Source of the DNA: Acanthamoeba castellanii str. Neff
Taxonomy: Eukaryota; Discosea; Longamoebia; Acanthamoebidae
Reading direction: 5' to 3'
Assembly (NCBI RefSeq): GCF_000313135.1
Contig: NW_004457319.1
Location: 62,773-126,772, forward strand
Length of the DNA: 64,000 bases
A program made the position numbers and the translations under genes. The notes beneath the pieces were generated by a model. The model saw nothing but the letters and a program-made list of their open reading frames with translations. It had not been told where the DNA came from and searched no databases. Below, in pieces: positions 52,026-63,292 of this stretch. Position 1 is the first letter of the stretch. Each line of letters starts with the position of its first letter.

Positions 52026-53430
52026 CTAGGCGGAGGCTGGGCCGGTGGTGGTGATGGAGGAAAGAGAGAGGGCGACAATGAGCTTGAGGCGGGCCTGGAG
52101 CGGGTTGAGGTCCTCGTAGCCGGTCACGAGGAAGCCGCGGTCGGTGTACTTGCGGAGGCTGCCCCGATAGTAGAAGTCGTCGTAGTTCTGGCCCAGCGGA
52201 CACCGCGACACGATCACGATCGCCAACCTACCTCGGTGCACCACCACCAAGAAGGAAACCACATCAGTCAGCGCGTGCGGTGGTGTGTGCGCTGGTGCTT
52301 GTGTGCGCGTGCGACGCACTTGCTGGTCCACTCGGGTGATAGGTGTTCGATGTACGAATCGGGGATCGTGCCCGTGCCCATGCCGCTCAGCACCAGCCCT
52401 TTTGCAAACACACTCAGTTGCCCAGCCCGCGGCTGTCGTCGCGCAGGAACAACCACGTACCGTCGAGGGTGCGCAGAAGGTGGTCGGGAATGAGGAAGTC
52501 GCCACAGCCCAGGGTGATGGGCCACACCAGTACCCGGTCCCGCAGGCGCCACGGCTTCTGCTCCTTCGAGGCCGCCGCCACCGCTACGGGGCGGTGCGGG
52601 AAGGGCGGGAGGGCGCGGTGGTAGAGGAGCGGCCGCCCGTTGCGTATCTGGCCCAGCGGACCGGCCGGCAGCGACGAGAAGCTGCCGATCAACTGGGAGT
52701 CCAGCTTTTGAACGTAGCGCGCCGCGTGGATGGCGTCGTTCATCACCACCAGCGTCCCCTGTGTCGTGTTTCGAGTGCTTTCCTCATCAGCAAACCAAAC
52801 TGCACAAGCGGGCCATCGCACACACGTACGAGTCCTCGGGCGTGGGGGTCGAGACACACGGCCAGGGCGTCCCGCAGATTGGCGTGGCCGTCGTAGCCCA
52901 GCACGTCGTGCGGCTTCATGGCGCCGGTCACGACGACCGGTCGGCCCAGCGAGTCTGCCGCCGGGTCGATCAGCAGCTCCAACGCAAACGCCACCTCTTC
53001 CTGTGGTGCGTGCGTGCGAGCGTGCGTCGTGCGATTTATGAGTGGTGCGGCGGTTGTAGTGTGTGCGTTGTACCATGCTGTCGGTGCCACAGATGACGAG
53101 GAAAGCGCGGTAGTGGCGGCAGTGCGTCACCACCGCGTCTCGAAGAGCCAGCAGCCCGTCCCACCCCATGTACACCCCGCTACGGGCCACCACGCTCAAT
53201 ACATCCACCATGGGCGGCCCACCGCCGGTTGACGTGGCGCCGTCGCCAGCAGGCTCCGCCGAGTCTGCCGGTGTCCACAGGGCGGACATGGAGGCGTGGG
53301 CAAGAACCGGGGCCAGCAGGTCCGAAGCTGGCACTACGACCACCATACGGCCGTCCACCTCTCGCTGGCCGATGGTACCGCCGCACGCAAGCACCAGCAC
53401 ATCCCCCAGCAGCTCGCCCTTGTCCTCCAT
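52026..53430 (-). CDS. L-asparaginase/glutaminase-family protein
   Basis: Amidohydrolase fold of the type I/II asparaginase family, which converts asparagine to aspartate and ammonia. ATG 53430 gives MEDKGELLGDVLVLACGGTI with the first catalytic threonine in GGTI. A second exon part reads RAFLVICGTDSM, matching the GTD-S/T block with the second catalytic Thr-Asp pair. Then RPVVVTGAMKPHDVLGYDGH with ANLRDAL, the conserved VGAM...DG..NL block, and GTLVVMNDAIHAARYVQKLD. The C-terminal domain appears as GLVLSGMGTGTIPDSYIEHL, and AIVIVSRCPLG, with the last exon ending at TAG 52026-52028. About six exons. Unusual: the block between is longer than normal, with a Ser/Gly-rich insert (AGDGATSTGGGPP). 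No signal peptide, so probably cytosolic. Family assignment is firm; substrate preference is not. Confidence 0.85.
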
Positions 53431-53533
53431 GCCAAATTAATAGGAAAAGAAATAGAAAATGATAAAAGATAATTTTGTTGGAAGGCCCATAACCTGTTGG
53501 AAGGTTGAGAGATGAACGAGGGCTGAGAAGCCA

Positions 53534-53773
53534 TGAAGATGTAAAGGTTTGGAAAGAAGAGTAATGTATTGAGGAGTTTGGAGTTGTACAAGTACAAAAT
53601 ACTGTGAGAAGAATAGAAGAAAACGAGACTAAAAAGGTAGAGAAATCAAGAAGTGAAGATGTAAAGCTTTGGAAAGAAGAGTAATGTATTGAGGAGTTTG
53701 GAGTTGTACAAGTACAAAATACTGTGAGAAGAATAGAAGAAAATGAGACTAAAAAGGTAGAGAAATCAAGAAG
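53534..53773. repeat. Two tandem 120-bp monomers upstream of a LINE relic
   Basis: Copies at 53534-53653 and 53654-53773 are exactly 120 bp long and differ at only two positions (GG/GC at 53547, C/T near 53620 versus 53743). Composition is AT-rich, unlike the flanking asparaginase gene. They end where the endonuclease-like coding sequence begins to be recognisable about 60-100 bp later, so they may be 5' promoter monomers of the element. Confidence 0.85.
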
Positions 53774-53870
53774 TGATCCAACAAATTTCTATCCCTGTTT
53801 GTGTGGGTATTTAACATGGCTTGTGTGTGGATATCTATGAAGGTGTGACACAGGACATCACTCCAAACAA

Positions 53871-54165
53871 CAAATGGGCAAGAGGACAAGTTTGCACTAT
53901 TAAAATATATACAAAAGGAAAACCCCTGAATATAATAAATATTTACGCCCCAGCACAAGGAAAATAAAATAAAAATGTATTTTATTATAATTTAAGTGAC
54001 TGGGTAAAAAAACTATCAGGAGAAATACTGATGGGTGGGGACTGGAACATGACGACAAGACAAAAAGACCAAAAATTAAATAAATATAATCCCACCAAAA
54101 ATGAACCACTACAAAGACTAGAAAAAACCCTCAGACTCACAGATGTGTGGAAAAGACTTAAATAA
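53871..54165 (+). pseudogene. LINE apurinic-type endonuclease fragment
   Basis: The frame reads GQVCTIKIYTKGKPLNIINI, YAPAQGK, stop, then FYYNLSDWVKKLSGEILMGG, DWNMTTRQKDQ, and ends with LRLTDVWKRLK and a stop. NIYAP and GGDWN are the strand motifs of exonuclease-endonuclease-phosphatase domains. The N-terminal and catalytic His parts are absent, so it cannot be active. Confidence 0.7.
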
Positions 54166-54855
54166 CCTGTGGGGAAAAAAAACGCAGAGCGTGAAGCTAG
54201 GCATAGAATGGGGGATAAATGGAGAAATGAGAATGATAACTGAACCAGAAGAAATCAAAGAATATGTATGAACCACATGGGAAGGTCACTTCCAACACCA
54301 TGAACTACCAATGGGGGAACCCCCCAGACACATGGATAGGAGAAGCAAAATGAATTGAAGGAGACATGTTGATGCTCATGGCTAAGACTAAAATAAAAGA
54401 AATTAAAGACACATTACAAAGAATATCAAACAGGAAAGCACCTGGCCCAACAGGGGAAAGATCCATGCTTAGCATAAGAGGGATTACAGATGGAGAGGGA
54501 AAGGGTTACCAACCACCCAACACATCATAGTGCTACTACATCAAGAGGAACTAGAGATGGTAGCTGAATCAACAGAAGACAAGGAACTTGTGAGTAACCT
54601 CGCACCCCTCCCAGAGGAATCTGAAAATGAAATGGAGGAGAAGATGAGAGCAGCATGTATGAATGCTTGATGTGTCCTAACTGATCCACGCCTGAGCGCC
54701 CTATGGAATAGAATAAGAAGCCAATCACAAGAAATGAGCACAACAGGCAATAGTGTAGAGGAAACCCTTGGGCAACTGCCTCTGGACCTTACCACACTGA
54801 CCAGAGAAAAGATGATGTTACCAAAAAGCTGTGTCCTGAGAAAATCTGTAGGCAA

Positions 54856-55461
54856 TTGGAAGACACAAACAAACATGTTACCAAGTCTGGGGGATACACT
54901 AACAAAAGGAACGATGAGATAATACTATGGATGGACAGCTCAAAGACTAAAGCAGGGAAAGCAGGATATGGCATATACTGTGCAAAAAACAGCCACCTCA
55001 ACACTAAAGCATGTACTGTGGGGGACCAAACGTCAGACAACACAGAACTTCAGGCCATGTTGAAAGCAGTGGAGCTGAGTAGCATGCTACTGAAGGTACA
55101 CATTGTAACAGACAATGAGTTGGTGAGCACCCTGATGAACAAGCTAGTCCTCAACCTGCAAAGGAGAAGTATATGCACAAAAAGATCAGTGGAACAAAGG
55201 ATTCATGAAGAACTGATGAAGCAAAATCTAAAAGGATACACCACAAAATGCATGCACATCTACAGCCACATCACAAAGAAAAAGATAACAAGGAAAGGAG
55301 ACATTAGATGGAACAAGAAACTACAAAAAATGGAAGAATGGGGAGACCTGTTCAAGACAGCAGTCCTGGTGAAGGGACATCCTTACCTGACACAGAACCA
55401 TACAAGAGACTCAGCAATGAAGAGATGGACATCAGAATCTATGGAAAAGGCCAATGGATAG
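54856..55461 (+). pseudogene. LINE RNase H domain
   Basis: An open frame of 201 codons within the LINE relic. ILWMDSSKTKAGKAGYGIYC carries the first catalytic aspartate, SDNTELQAMLKAVEL the glutamate, and VHIVTDNELVSTLMNKL the second aspartate, in the standard D-E-D order of type I RNase H. A later CMHIYSH could supply the histidine region. The frame is still open, though the element as a whole is broken; it is an evolutionary remnant without an obvious promoter. Confidence 0.75.
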
Positions 55462-56104
55462 ACTCAAGCATGAGGAAATTTATTAAAAACAAAATACAAA
55501 AGAAATACAAGAAAGGGATTAAAACAAACATAGTAGACAACAAAAGATGAAGTCGCATGGAAGATCACAAATCACATCACCCATCGCCTGAAATACAAAT
55601 CAGCAAATGACATAAATCTGGTACACAAATTAAGACTGAAAAGAAGCCAAATAGGACACCACAGATGGAGGATGAGGAATAGAGACATACCAAGAGAAGC
55701 AGCAATAGAAAACGAAGAGGCACTCTGCATGACGTGCAAGGATTTGGGGAAAGACAAAATCAAAGACATGGCACACCTACTCAGAGAATGCAAAAATACA
55801 AAAGAAATTAGAGAGAAATTTATCTAAACAAAATAGACACACTCTTTGAAGGACTAATGAGTGAAACAATATCAATAAAGACATGGATGGGAGACAATAG
55901 CCACTGAAAGGCAGCCATCCTCCTAGGACTACTCCCAAAGGAGTGGGTGGTTAAAGAGTTAGTAAAACCATAACAAGGGAAAAACAGACAACACTAACAA
56001 TACTCACAACACTAACTGACACCATCACTTTGGTCACACCTTCTTAGCATGTGAAGGGACTGGCCTGGCAATGACACTGACAACTCTTGCACTACCCCTG
56101 GAGA

Positions 56105-56144
56105 CTCAGGCACCTCAGAAAACCAACTACTGAAAGTGCCTGAG
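56105..56144 (+). repeat. 3' stem-loop near the end of the LINE relic
   Basis: CTCAGGCAC (56105-56113) is perfectly complementary to GTGCCTGAG (56136-56144) around a 22-base loop. It lies after the last recognisable coding remnant. Stem-loops in the 3' untranslated region serve as template recognition sites in some LINE groups, so it may be that element. Confidence 0.5.
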
Positions 56145-56685
56145 GGCTCTGACTGCAGCCCCATGGGGCTTGTGCACAAGTGTCTCTTGTATAATTTGTT
56201 GTGATACAGGAGCAATATTGATTATGAACTTGTTTGCCACAAACTTATTTATCTGTGATGTGTCACAAAACACTATCACAGAAAACAATCAGAATATCAA
56301 TATAATTCCTCCACCCCGCATGGCCTTTGTCAGGTGAGAACCTACCTTTGCGGAAATTAGAAAGGAAACTAAAAGGGAATGCTCGGAAAACTAGAACAAA
56401 ACCCGCGTTTCTGCAATAGCTGTCGAAAAGAGACGCACCCAAAAAGCATTTTACGTGCTTACTCTTTAGCGGCAGCCACCTGGTTTCGTACGCTATGAGC
56501 GCGACGCGAAAGAGCACACCCGGACAGAATAGTGTTTCGGCCCCACTGAAGTGAACAAGAACCGTTTTCCCACCACTGTCACTTCTTGACGATACGGGAA
56601 GGAAGAGAGGGCGGGTGTGTTGTTATAAATACTATCTGATGCATTACGAATATCAATATGCGTTTACAATCCCGCGCAAGGCTAT
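56145..56685. other. AT-rich to neutral spacer, no gene seen
   Basis: The segment contains the likely 3' boundary of the LINE relic and the 3' side of the RidA-like gene. No conserved frame is visible. A short AT patch (GTTATAAATACTATC, 56620-56634) precedes the stop codon of that gene on the plus strand. Confidence 0.3.
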
Positions 56686-57291
56686 TTAGTCGCGGACGTA
56701 GAAGGTGCCCTTGACCTCCATGATGTCACCGATGGGCGTGCCGTTGTCAGCGCACACGACCTGGCCGTTGGCACCGGCAGTGCCCTGGCGGTACTTGGGC
56801 TCGGTGGCGTACTGGCAAGTGAGGCCGTTGAAGCCGCTGATCTGGAGGATGGTGCGGGGCGGGAAGGGGAACGGGTTGGTTGCGGTGGGCGCGCCCCAGA
56901 GCTCGGTCTGGACCTGGTTCACGACGGGGCGGATGGAGACCATGTCGACGACGTAGACCACCACTTCGGCGCAGTCCTGGGCGGTGGCGCCAGCAGACGC
57001 GGCGTTGAAGAGCATGTTGACGAAGGCCTGCTTGACGCGGGCGTAGACGCCGTTGGCGAGCGAGACCTGCGTGTTGTTGTTCGGGTTGATGCCGCGCATG
57101 CCGGCGACGTGGATGGGCACGCAGTGCTTGTTCTTGATGTTGGCCTGGATGGACCAGGTGCCCGTGGTGCCGATGGCGCCGGGCGGGTTGTTGTACTCGA
57201 CGCACTCGCTGGCCCCGTTGTCATTACTGGCCTTGCAGGCCAGGGCGGCGAGCAGCACGAAGGCCAGAACGAAGATGAGAATGCTCTTCAT
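56686..57291 (-). CDS. Secreted RidA/YjgF-like protein
   Basis: An intronless gene of 201 residues. A signal peptide is evident (MKSILIFVLAFVLLAALACK, cleavage near ACKAS), so the product is probably exported or lysosomal. The body matches the RidA/YjgF/Tdc fold: FVNMLFNAASAGATAQDCAE, VVVYVVDMVSIRPVVNQVQT, ELWG, PPRTILQISGFNG and the C-terminal strand GDIMEVKGTFYV. RidA proteins are usually cytosolic or mitochondrial deaminases of reactive enamines/imines; the arginine that binds the substrate carboxylate fits PPRT here. A secreted member with cysteines (C-EYNN, C-VPI, C-QYA, C-ADN) that could make disulfides is unusual. Codon use is strongly GC-biased like highly expressed neighbours. Start ATG 57291, stop TAA 56686. 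Confidence 0.8.
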   Translation of the reverse strand: MKSILIFVLAFVLLAALACKASNDNGASECVEYNNPPGAIGTTGTWSIQANIKNKHCVPIHVAGMRGINPNNNTQVSLANGVYARVKQAFVNMLFNAASAGATAQDCAEVVVYVVDMVSIRPVVNQVQTELWGAPTATNPFPFPPRTILQISGFNGLTCQYATEPKYRQGTAGANGQVVCADNGTPIGDIMEVKGTFYVRD

Positions 57292-57810
57292 GGCGGTGGT
57301 AGTGATTATAGTAGAGGGTTGGTAGTAGTGGTAGGTCGAGTAGGTTGGTACAGTGAAGATTTGCGATGCTGAGCCTTTTTAACGGAGTGGCAGTCAGTTA
57401 CCAGGGTCTTGGCGCGCAGGTTGCAGAGGCCAACACACCAATGCCAACACTCCGACATCCAGGACCAATGAACGCACTGGTCGGGCATGCAGCGCGAATC
57501 TATTTAGGGGCAGAAGGAAAAATTTGGCCGTTACAGGGGCTGGTTACCGCGTTGCATCGGAACAGCTTACCTGTTTTCGCGAACACGTGACAAGTGCGGT
57601 CAACCTCCGCTTCCTTTCCCGCAACACAGCGCTTGCCATTCTCTGACAAAAGGTAGTCTTCTCCTCCAAAAAGGAAAGTGCTGTTTTTGGCATTTCTCCG
57701 AGCTAGCTCCCGACTTTACTCTTTCTCTTGACTTTTTGATCCTGTCGATGTCCGCCCTCTTGCCTGACGTTAGTAACTGATAAGAACAAAGTGTCAGGCG
57801 GGTGACGAAG
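57292..57810. promoter_or_regulatory. Divergent region between RidA-like gene and second hybrid kinase
   Basis: 519 bp hold both promoters. On the minus strand TTAAAAAGG (57374-57382) lies 83-91 bases before the RidA-like start, comparable in distance to the TATA box of the propeller gene, and may be its core promoter. Nothing distinctive is seen on the kinase side. Confidence 0.4.
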
Positions 57811-60800
57811 ATGGCGCCTTCCCTTCCCTCACCCTCCTCGTGGTGGACGTCTGCGTTGGCCGTGGTGGCGCTAGCGCTGTTGGTTACGCTGTCGGGCGGG
57901 CCCCGGGGCTGCGCGGCCAACAACATCTACGGCTCCGGGGCCATCAACGTGCAGGAGGTGTTCGCCAGTCTCACCAAGCTGTACCGCTACGACCGCGACC
58001 GCGTGTTGATCACCTTCCAGACCTCCACCATCCCCCAAGCCCTGGCCAAGTACACCGCGGGCGAGCTCGACTTCTTCATCTCCGACGTGGGCCTCAGCGC
58101 GGCCCAGCTGAGCCCCTTCAACGGCATCCAAATACCCATGATGGGCACCCCGCTCGTCGTCGCCTTCAACCTGCCCGGCTTCGGGGTGGGCGACAACCTC
58201 GTCATGGACCGCGAGACCTTGGCTCGCATTTGGTACGAGTTCAACCCCCCCCCAAACATTGACTCACTTCTTCATCGGTTGAACGAACCGATTGCTTACA
58301 AGGATTTTAATCCGTGGCGATTAACTTGGGTCCGCGGACAGGAAGGGCGACATTCGTCAGTGGGACCACGAGGACATCGCGCAGTGGAACGAGGAGGTAA
58401 CGCTGCCCTCGCTCAATATCTCGATGACCTACTGGAGCCCGTCGACCAGCGCCCTGGGCTACACGGCTGTCTTCAAGACCGCGCTCTCGCGCTTCTCACC
58501 AGACTTCAAGACCGCTCTGGCCACGGCGAACAACGCGCTGGAGCAAATGACGCCGTCGCTGGGTCCCAACAAGTGGGCCTTCGCCGGCGACCCCTTCGAG
58601 ACCGGCGACAAGAGGATCAACCTGACCGCGGCCACGCCCGGCATGATGACCTACATGGAGCGCCAGAAGGCCGACGCGATGGGCCTGCCCTACATCCGCC
58701 TGATCAACCGGGCCGGCAAGACCGTGGACGGGTCGCCGGCGGCGGTGCAGGCCGCCATGGACCAGTTCAGCGACCTGATCAACAACGGCACGCTCGTGAT
58801 CGACGTGGTGGACTCGAACGGGACCGACGCGTGGCCGATGAGCTACATCAGCTACTTGACCCTGTCCAAGACCATCAGCCCGACCACCGGCGGGTGCTCG
58901 CGCGCGAGCAACATGCTGCTGTTCCTCAGCTGGACGCAGTTCAACGAGGCCGTGGCCGACGTGTTCGTCGAGAACCAGTTCGCGCCGCTCACCAACCCCT
59001 ACCGGCGGCGGCTCATCAACGAGCTCTACACCATCACCTGCCAGGGCACGCCGGTGCTCACCACGCCCGTGCTGCTGGGCATCGGCGAGGAGATCGACCT
59101 CATGGGCGACTGGACCCAGGAGTTCCAGACCGAGTCCTTCGCCATCAAACACTTCGAGGCCACCAGCGCCCACGCCATCGAGCAGATGCGCCTCGGCGAT
59201 ACCGACTACGCCGTCTCCTACACCTGGTCTCCCACGGCCGTCGATGTCACTCCCACCTCCAAACGCGACGTCGAGGACAGCGACATTCTTGGCATTCCTG
59301 CGGTGGCCTACGCGCTGGTGCCGGCCTACTTTGTGTCGAGCCTGTCTTCGCAGCCGAGCCTGATCATGACAATCGACGTGCTCGCCTCGGTGTTCGCCGG
59401 CCTTGTGACGCAGTGGAACGACACGACCATCGCCGCGCTCAACCCGTCGGTAGCTGCCCATCTGCCCAACCGCGCCATCCGCCTGGTTGTGGGCTGCGAC
59501 CAGACGTTGACCATCGAGTCCATGCTGACGCAGGCCTTCGCTGGGCTGGCCAACGGTGCCGCGGCCATTGCGGGCTATCGGGCCGTGGCCTGCACCAGCG
59601 ACCCGGTGGCCGCCATCAGCGCGGCCGACTACTCGCTGGGCGTGTGGTTCTCGACCCAGGTCATCACGCAGGTGCGCAACGTCAAGGCCGCCTCGCTGGT
59701 CAACCCGGCCAACACAGTTGTGTCGGCCAACCAGACCTGCATCCTGGCCGCTGTCATGGACTTCTCCGCCGACGCCACCGCGCTCCACCTGGTCAACGGC
59801 CCGGGCCGGCTGAGCTGGCCGCTGGTGGGGTACGCCGTGCTCACCATCTACGCCCAGGCGCCCGGCGACTACTCGACGGCCCAGGGCCTGCTCGACTGGG
59901 TGTACTGGACGCAGACTTCGACCCAGGCGTCCACCGTGGCCAACAACTACAACCTCGCCGTGCCGGGGCAGGTGCCTGAGGTGCGCCATCGAACGGTCAC
60001 CATGCTGGCCATGGTCCAGTCGACATCGACCGGGGCCTACGTGTTCTCGCTGCAGGCCTGTGTCATCAACGGCACGATCTGCTCCGACCGCGGCAGCTGC
60101 GTTGGCGGCGAGTGCTCGTGCGCGGCCGGCTGGATCGGCGACCACTGCCAGTTCGCGCAGTCGGCCGCCGGCTCGTCCTCATCGGACGTGCTCGCGCCGG
60201 TCCTGGGCTCAGTGCTGCCCGCCATCGCGCTGCTGGTGATCGCCGTCGTGATAATCGCGGTGCTGCTGGTGACCATGCGCCGGCGCAAGATCCATGATGA
60301 CTGGGAGATCGCCTACGAGGAGCTCGATGTCGGTGACATGCTCGGCCGCGGAGGGTACGGCGAGGTCTACAAGGCCAAGTGGAAGGGCTCCGAGGTCGCC
60401 GTCAAGGTCATGGGCGCCGGCACCATCAGCAAGGATGGCCGCGAGAGGGTTCGTACCTAACATCGTCATTCCACTGACTTTAGAGGCTTTTTGTGCGATA
60501 CAAACCTCACGTCGTTTCTTTCTGGTCTTTTAGTTCGTAAACGAGGCCAGGATCATGAGCCACCTGAGGCACCCTAACGTGGTGTTGTTCATGGCGGCGT
60601 CGACGAAGCCACCCAAGATGTGCATCGTCATGGAGTACATGGCCCTCGGCTCCCTCTACGAAGTACGTACACCCACCCCGCACAGCACGCGCATTCGTGT
60701 CCGAGAACTTTGTTCTGACGGCGCGTTGTGTCGTTCACACAGCTGCTGCACAACGAGCTCATTCCGGAAATTCCGCTCGTCTTGAAGGTCAAGATGATCC

Positions 60801-63128
60801 ACCAGGCGGCCAAGGGCATGCACTTCCTCCACTCGTCGGGCATTGCGCACCGCGACCTCAAGTCCCTCAACCTCCTGCTCGACAACAAGTGGAACCTCAA
60901 GGTGTCCGACTTTGGCCTCACCAGCTTCAAGGAGTCGCTCGGCAAGGGCCGCGGCGGCAACGACAGCGCAACGGTCGAGGGCAGCGTGCCGTGGATGGCG
61001 CCCGAGGTGCTCGAGGAGGCCAACGAGGTGAGCCACGAGCTGGCTGACCTCTACAGCTACGGCATCATCATGTGGGAGGTGCTGACCCGCAGCCAGCCCT
61101 ACGCCGGCCTCGCCCCGGCGGCCATCGCAGTCGGCGTGATCCGCAGCGACCTCCGGCCCAAGCTGCCCCACGACCTGGTCGAAACCGAGGCCGGTTACGT
61201 GGAGCTCATGCAGGCCTGCTGGAGCCGCGACCCGACCATGCGTCCGTCGTTCGACCACATCATGTCCCAGCTCAAGACCCTGATCGAGCTGTCCAGAGGC
61301 GGCTCGACCCACATCAGCGGCACCACCAGCAGCAGTAGCAGCAGCCTGCCGGTGGTCAGGCGCGGCCCCGGCCAGGCCCTGATGCGCGACGGTAGCAGCG
61401 TATCGGGCAGCAGCAACGCCTCGAACGAGCACCGCTCCGGTGGCGGTTCAAGCTCCGGCGGACGGCCCGACGTGGTGGCCCGTCACAGCGTCGCACCGCG
61501 GCGCGACGTCACCTTCGTGGTGTGCGACCTAGCCCGGTGCAACGAGTCGTGGCAGAGCAACCCCGCGGGCACGGCCAAGGCGGTCACCCGCTACGGCCGC
61601 CTGGTGCGCAAGCTGGTGACGCCCAGCGAGGCCGACGAGGCCCGCCACGCCAAGCACGCCGGCGGCTACGTGTTCTCGCGGTCGAGCCTGCACAGCGGTG
61701 GCACATACCTGGTGGCCTTCGGCAGCCCGCTGCGCGCGGCCTCCTTCGCGCTCGAACTCCAACAGGCCGTGCGCGATAGCAAGTGGCCCAAGGACGTGCC
61801 CCGGCTCAACTCGCGCGTCGCAGTGCACCACCGGCCCGGCCCGTGCCGCGCGCCCGTGGACGACCTGACACGGACCGGCTACGAGCCAGCACAGTACAAG
61901 GAGGCCTGCGAGCTCAACCTCCGGTGCCCGCCGGGGCGAGTTGCCTGCTCGCCCGACTTCCGGGCAGTAGTGCTGGCGCTCCTTGATGAGCAGCCGTCGG
62001 CCCAGTCTCCCCGCCATGGGCGGCGAACGACTCCCAGGAAGAACACGTACCAGCTCAACGGCGCTCAGTTCACGTTCAGTTGGCGCGGCGATGACGCCTA
62101 CAGCCTAGAGTCGGGCGATGACACCGCCAGCAACCACAGCGGCAGCCACAATGGCGACGACGACGATGACAACGACGGCGAGGTGTGGGACGAGCGGTTG
62201 GACCAAGGCATGGGCCTGTGCTCGTCGAACTGGTGCCCGTGGATCATCGACCGGCGCAAGATCACGACGGGCGTCGAGGTCGGCCGGGGCAACTACGGCC
62301 AGGTGAGCGAGGGCACCTACGACGGCCGCCGCGTGGCGGTCAAGCAGCTCTACAAAGGCCGACTGGACGACGCGGCCATGGTCAAGATGCGCAAGGAGGC
62401 CGCCCTGCTGAGCGACATCGACCACCCGCACGTGGTCAAGCTGATCGGCCTCTCGATCACCGACGGCGGCAGCCCGATGCTGGTGATGGAGCTCATGCCG
62501 CGCGGCAGCCTGCGCGACCTCCTGAGTAACCGCTCGGTCAAGCTGACTTGGAGCCGTCGCCTGAGAATGCTGCGCGATGCCGCGCTCGGTATCGCGCACC
62601 TGCATGAGCGCGGCGTGCTGCACCGGGACATCAAGTCGTCCAACCTGCTTGTGGACGACGACTGGAGCGTGAAGGTGGGTGACTTCGGCTTCGCCACAGC
62701 CAAGCAGGACAACGGCACCATGACCCGGTGCGGCACGCCCTGCTGGACCGCGCCAGAGATCATCAGCGACAGCCTCAAGCACAGCGAGAAGGCCGACGTT
62801 TACAGGTTCGGACTTGAAAACCTGCCTTTCGTCTTTTTTCTGGCGCACCAGTTCGGAGCTGAGAAAACTAACACTCACTCTCACCGTGAACAGTTTCTCG
62901 ATCGTCATGTGGGAAGTGCTCACGAGGGAGACGCCCTATCACAACAAGAACATGACCACGGTGGCGATGGACGTCATCAGCGGCGAGCGGCCGCCGGTGC
63001 CAGCCGACTGCCCCAAGACCTACGCTGACCTCATGGAGCGCGCGTGGAACGGCAAACCCAGCAAGCGGCCCGATATGGAGGAGATCATCATGTTCCTCAA
63101 CGCCGAAGCTGGTGGCGTCGATGCGTGA
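57811..63128 (+). CDS. Hybrid receptor: PstS-like ectodomain, EGF, TM, kinase, cyclase-homology, second kinase
   Basis: A second copy of the hybrid-kinase design, about 1,650 residues. Exon 1 (57811-58232) gives a signal peptide (ALAVVALALLVTLSGG) and the start of a phosphate-binding-like module (GSGAINVQEVF, LDFFISDVGLSAAQLSPF). Exon 2 starts at 58342 (KGDIRQWDHEDIAQWN). A second module has LVTQWNDTTIAALNPSVAAH. An EGF-like knot (CSDRGSCVGGECSCAAGWIG) precedes the membrane helix at about 60190-60276. Kinase 1: LGRGGYGEVYKAKW, VAVKVM, IAHRDLKSLNLLL, SDFGLTSF, WMAPEVL. The cyclase-homology region (about 61498-61980) keeps VVCDLARCNESW but has SGGTYLVAF where GD..LVAF is expected. Kinase 2: VGRGNYGQVSEGTYDGRRVA, VLHRDIKSSNLLV, GDFGFATAK, WTAPEII, and a last exon from about 62893 (SIVMWEVLTRETPYHNKN). 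Stop TGA 63126-63128. Both kinases look active, the cyclase not. Confidence 0.9.
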
Positions 63129-63292
63129 AGTGCTACTCGCCTCTTCTTCTTCTTCTTCTTCATGCTTGTGCCGCGGTGGCGTCGCCTTCATGACGTAAGA
63201 CTTCAAAATCAAATGTAATTCTCTAAAAATTGGCTTAAAATGAAAAAAACGAATTTCTTTTTATTTGTTATTGTTTCTTTTTGTTAAATAAG

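Larger units (their letters stand above)
53774..56104 (+). mobile_element. Decayed non-LTR (LINE) retrotransposon, plus orientation
   Basis: An AT-rich island in GC-rich DNA. On the plus strand it has, in order: an apurinic endonuclease-like block (NIINIYAPAQ, FYYNLSDWV, ILMGGDWN; about 53900-54165) with an internal stop; a region with RKAPGPTGERS near 54440, reminiscent of the start of LINE reverse transcriptases (KAPGPDG), but no catalytic reverse-transcriptase block; an RNase H domain at 54856-55461; and a C-terminal zinc-knuckle-like CMTCKDLGKDKIKDMAHLL with REC near 55720-55790. Multiple stops and a large internal deletion show that it is inactive. Order and motifs match RNase H-containing LINEs such as the I or Tx1-like groups; the clade is not determined. 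Confidence 0.75.

Noticed and set aside
56263..56517. 84-codon minus-strand frame between the LINE relic and the RidA-like gene
   Set aside because: No family motif, no supporting promoter or splice context; treated as chance.
57802..59979. 725-codon frame starting at a GTG in the second hybrid kinase
   Set aside because: Only the first part coincides with the real exon 1; after the donor at 58233 it runs in the wrong frame relative to the exon starting at 58342.
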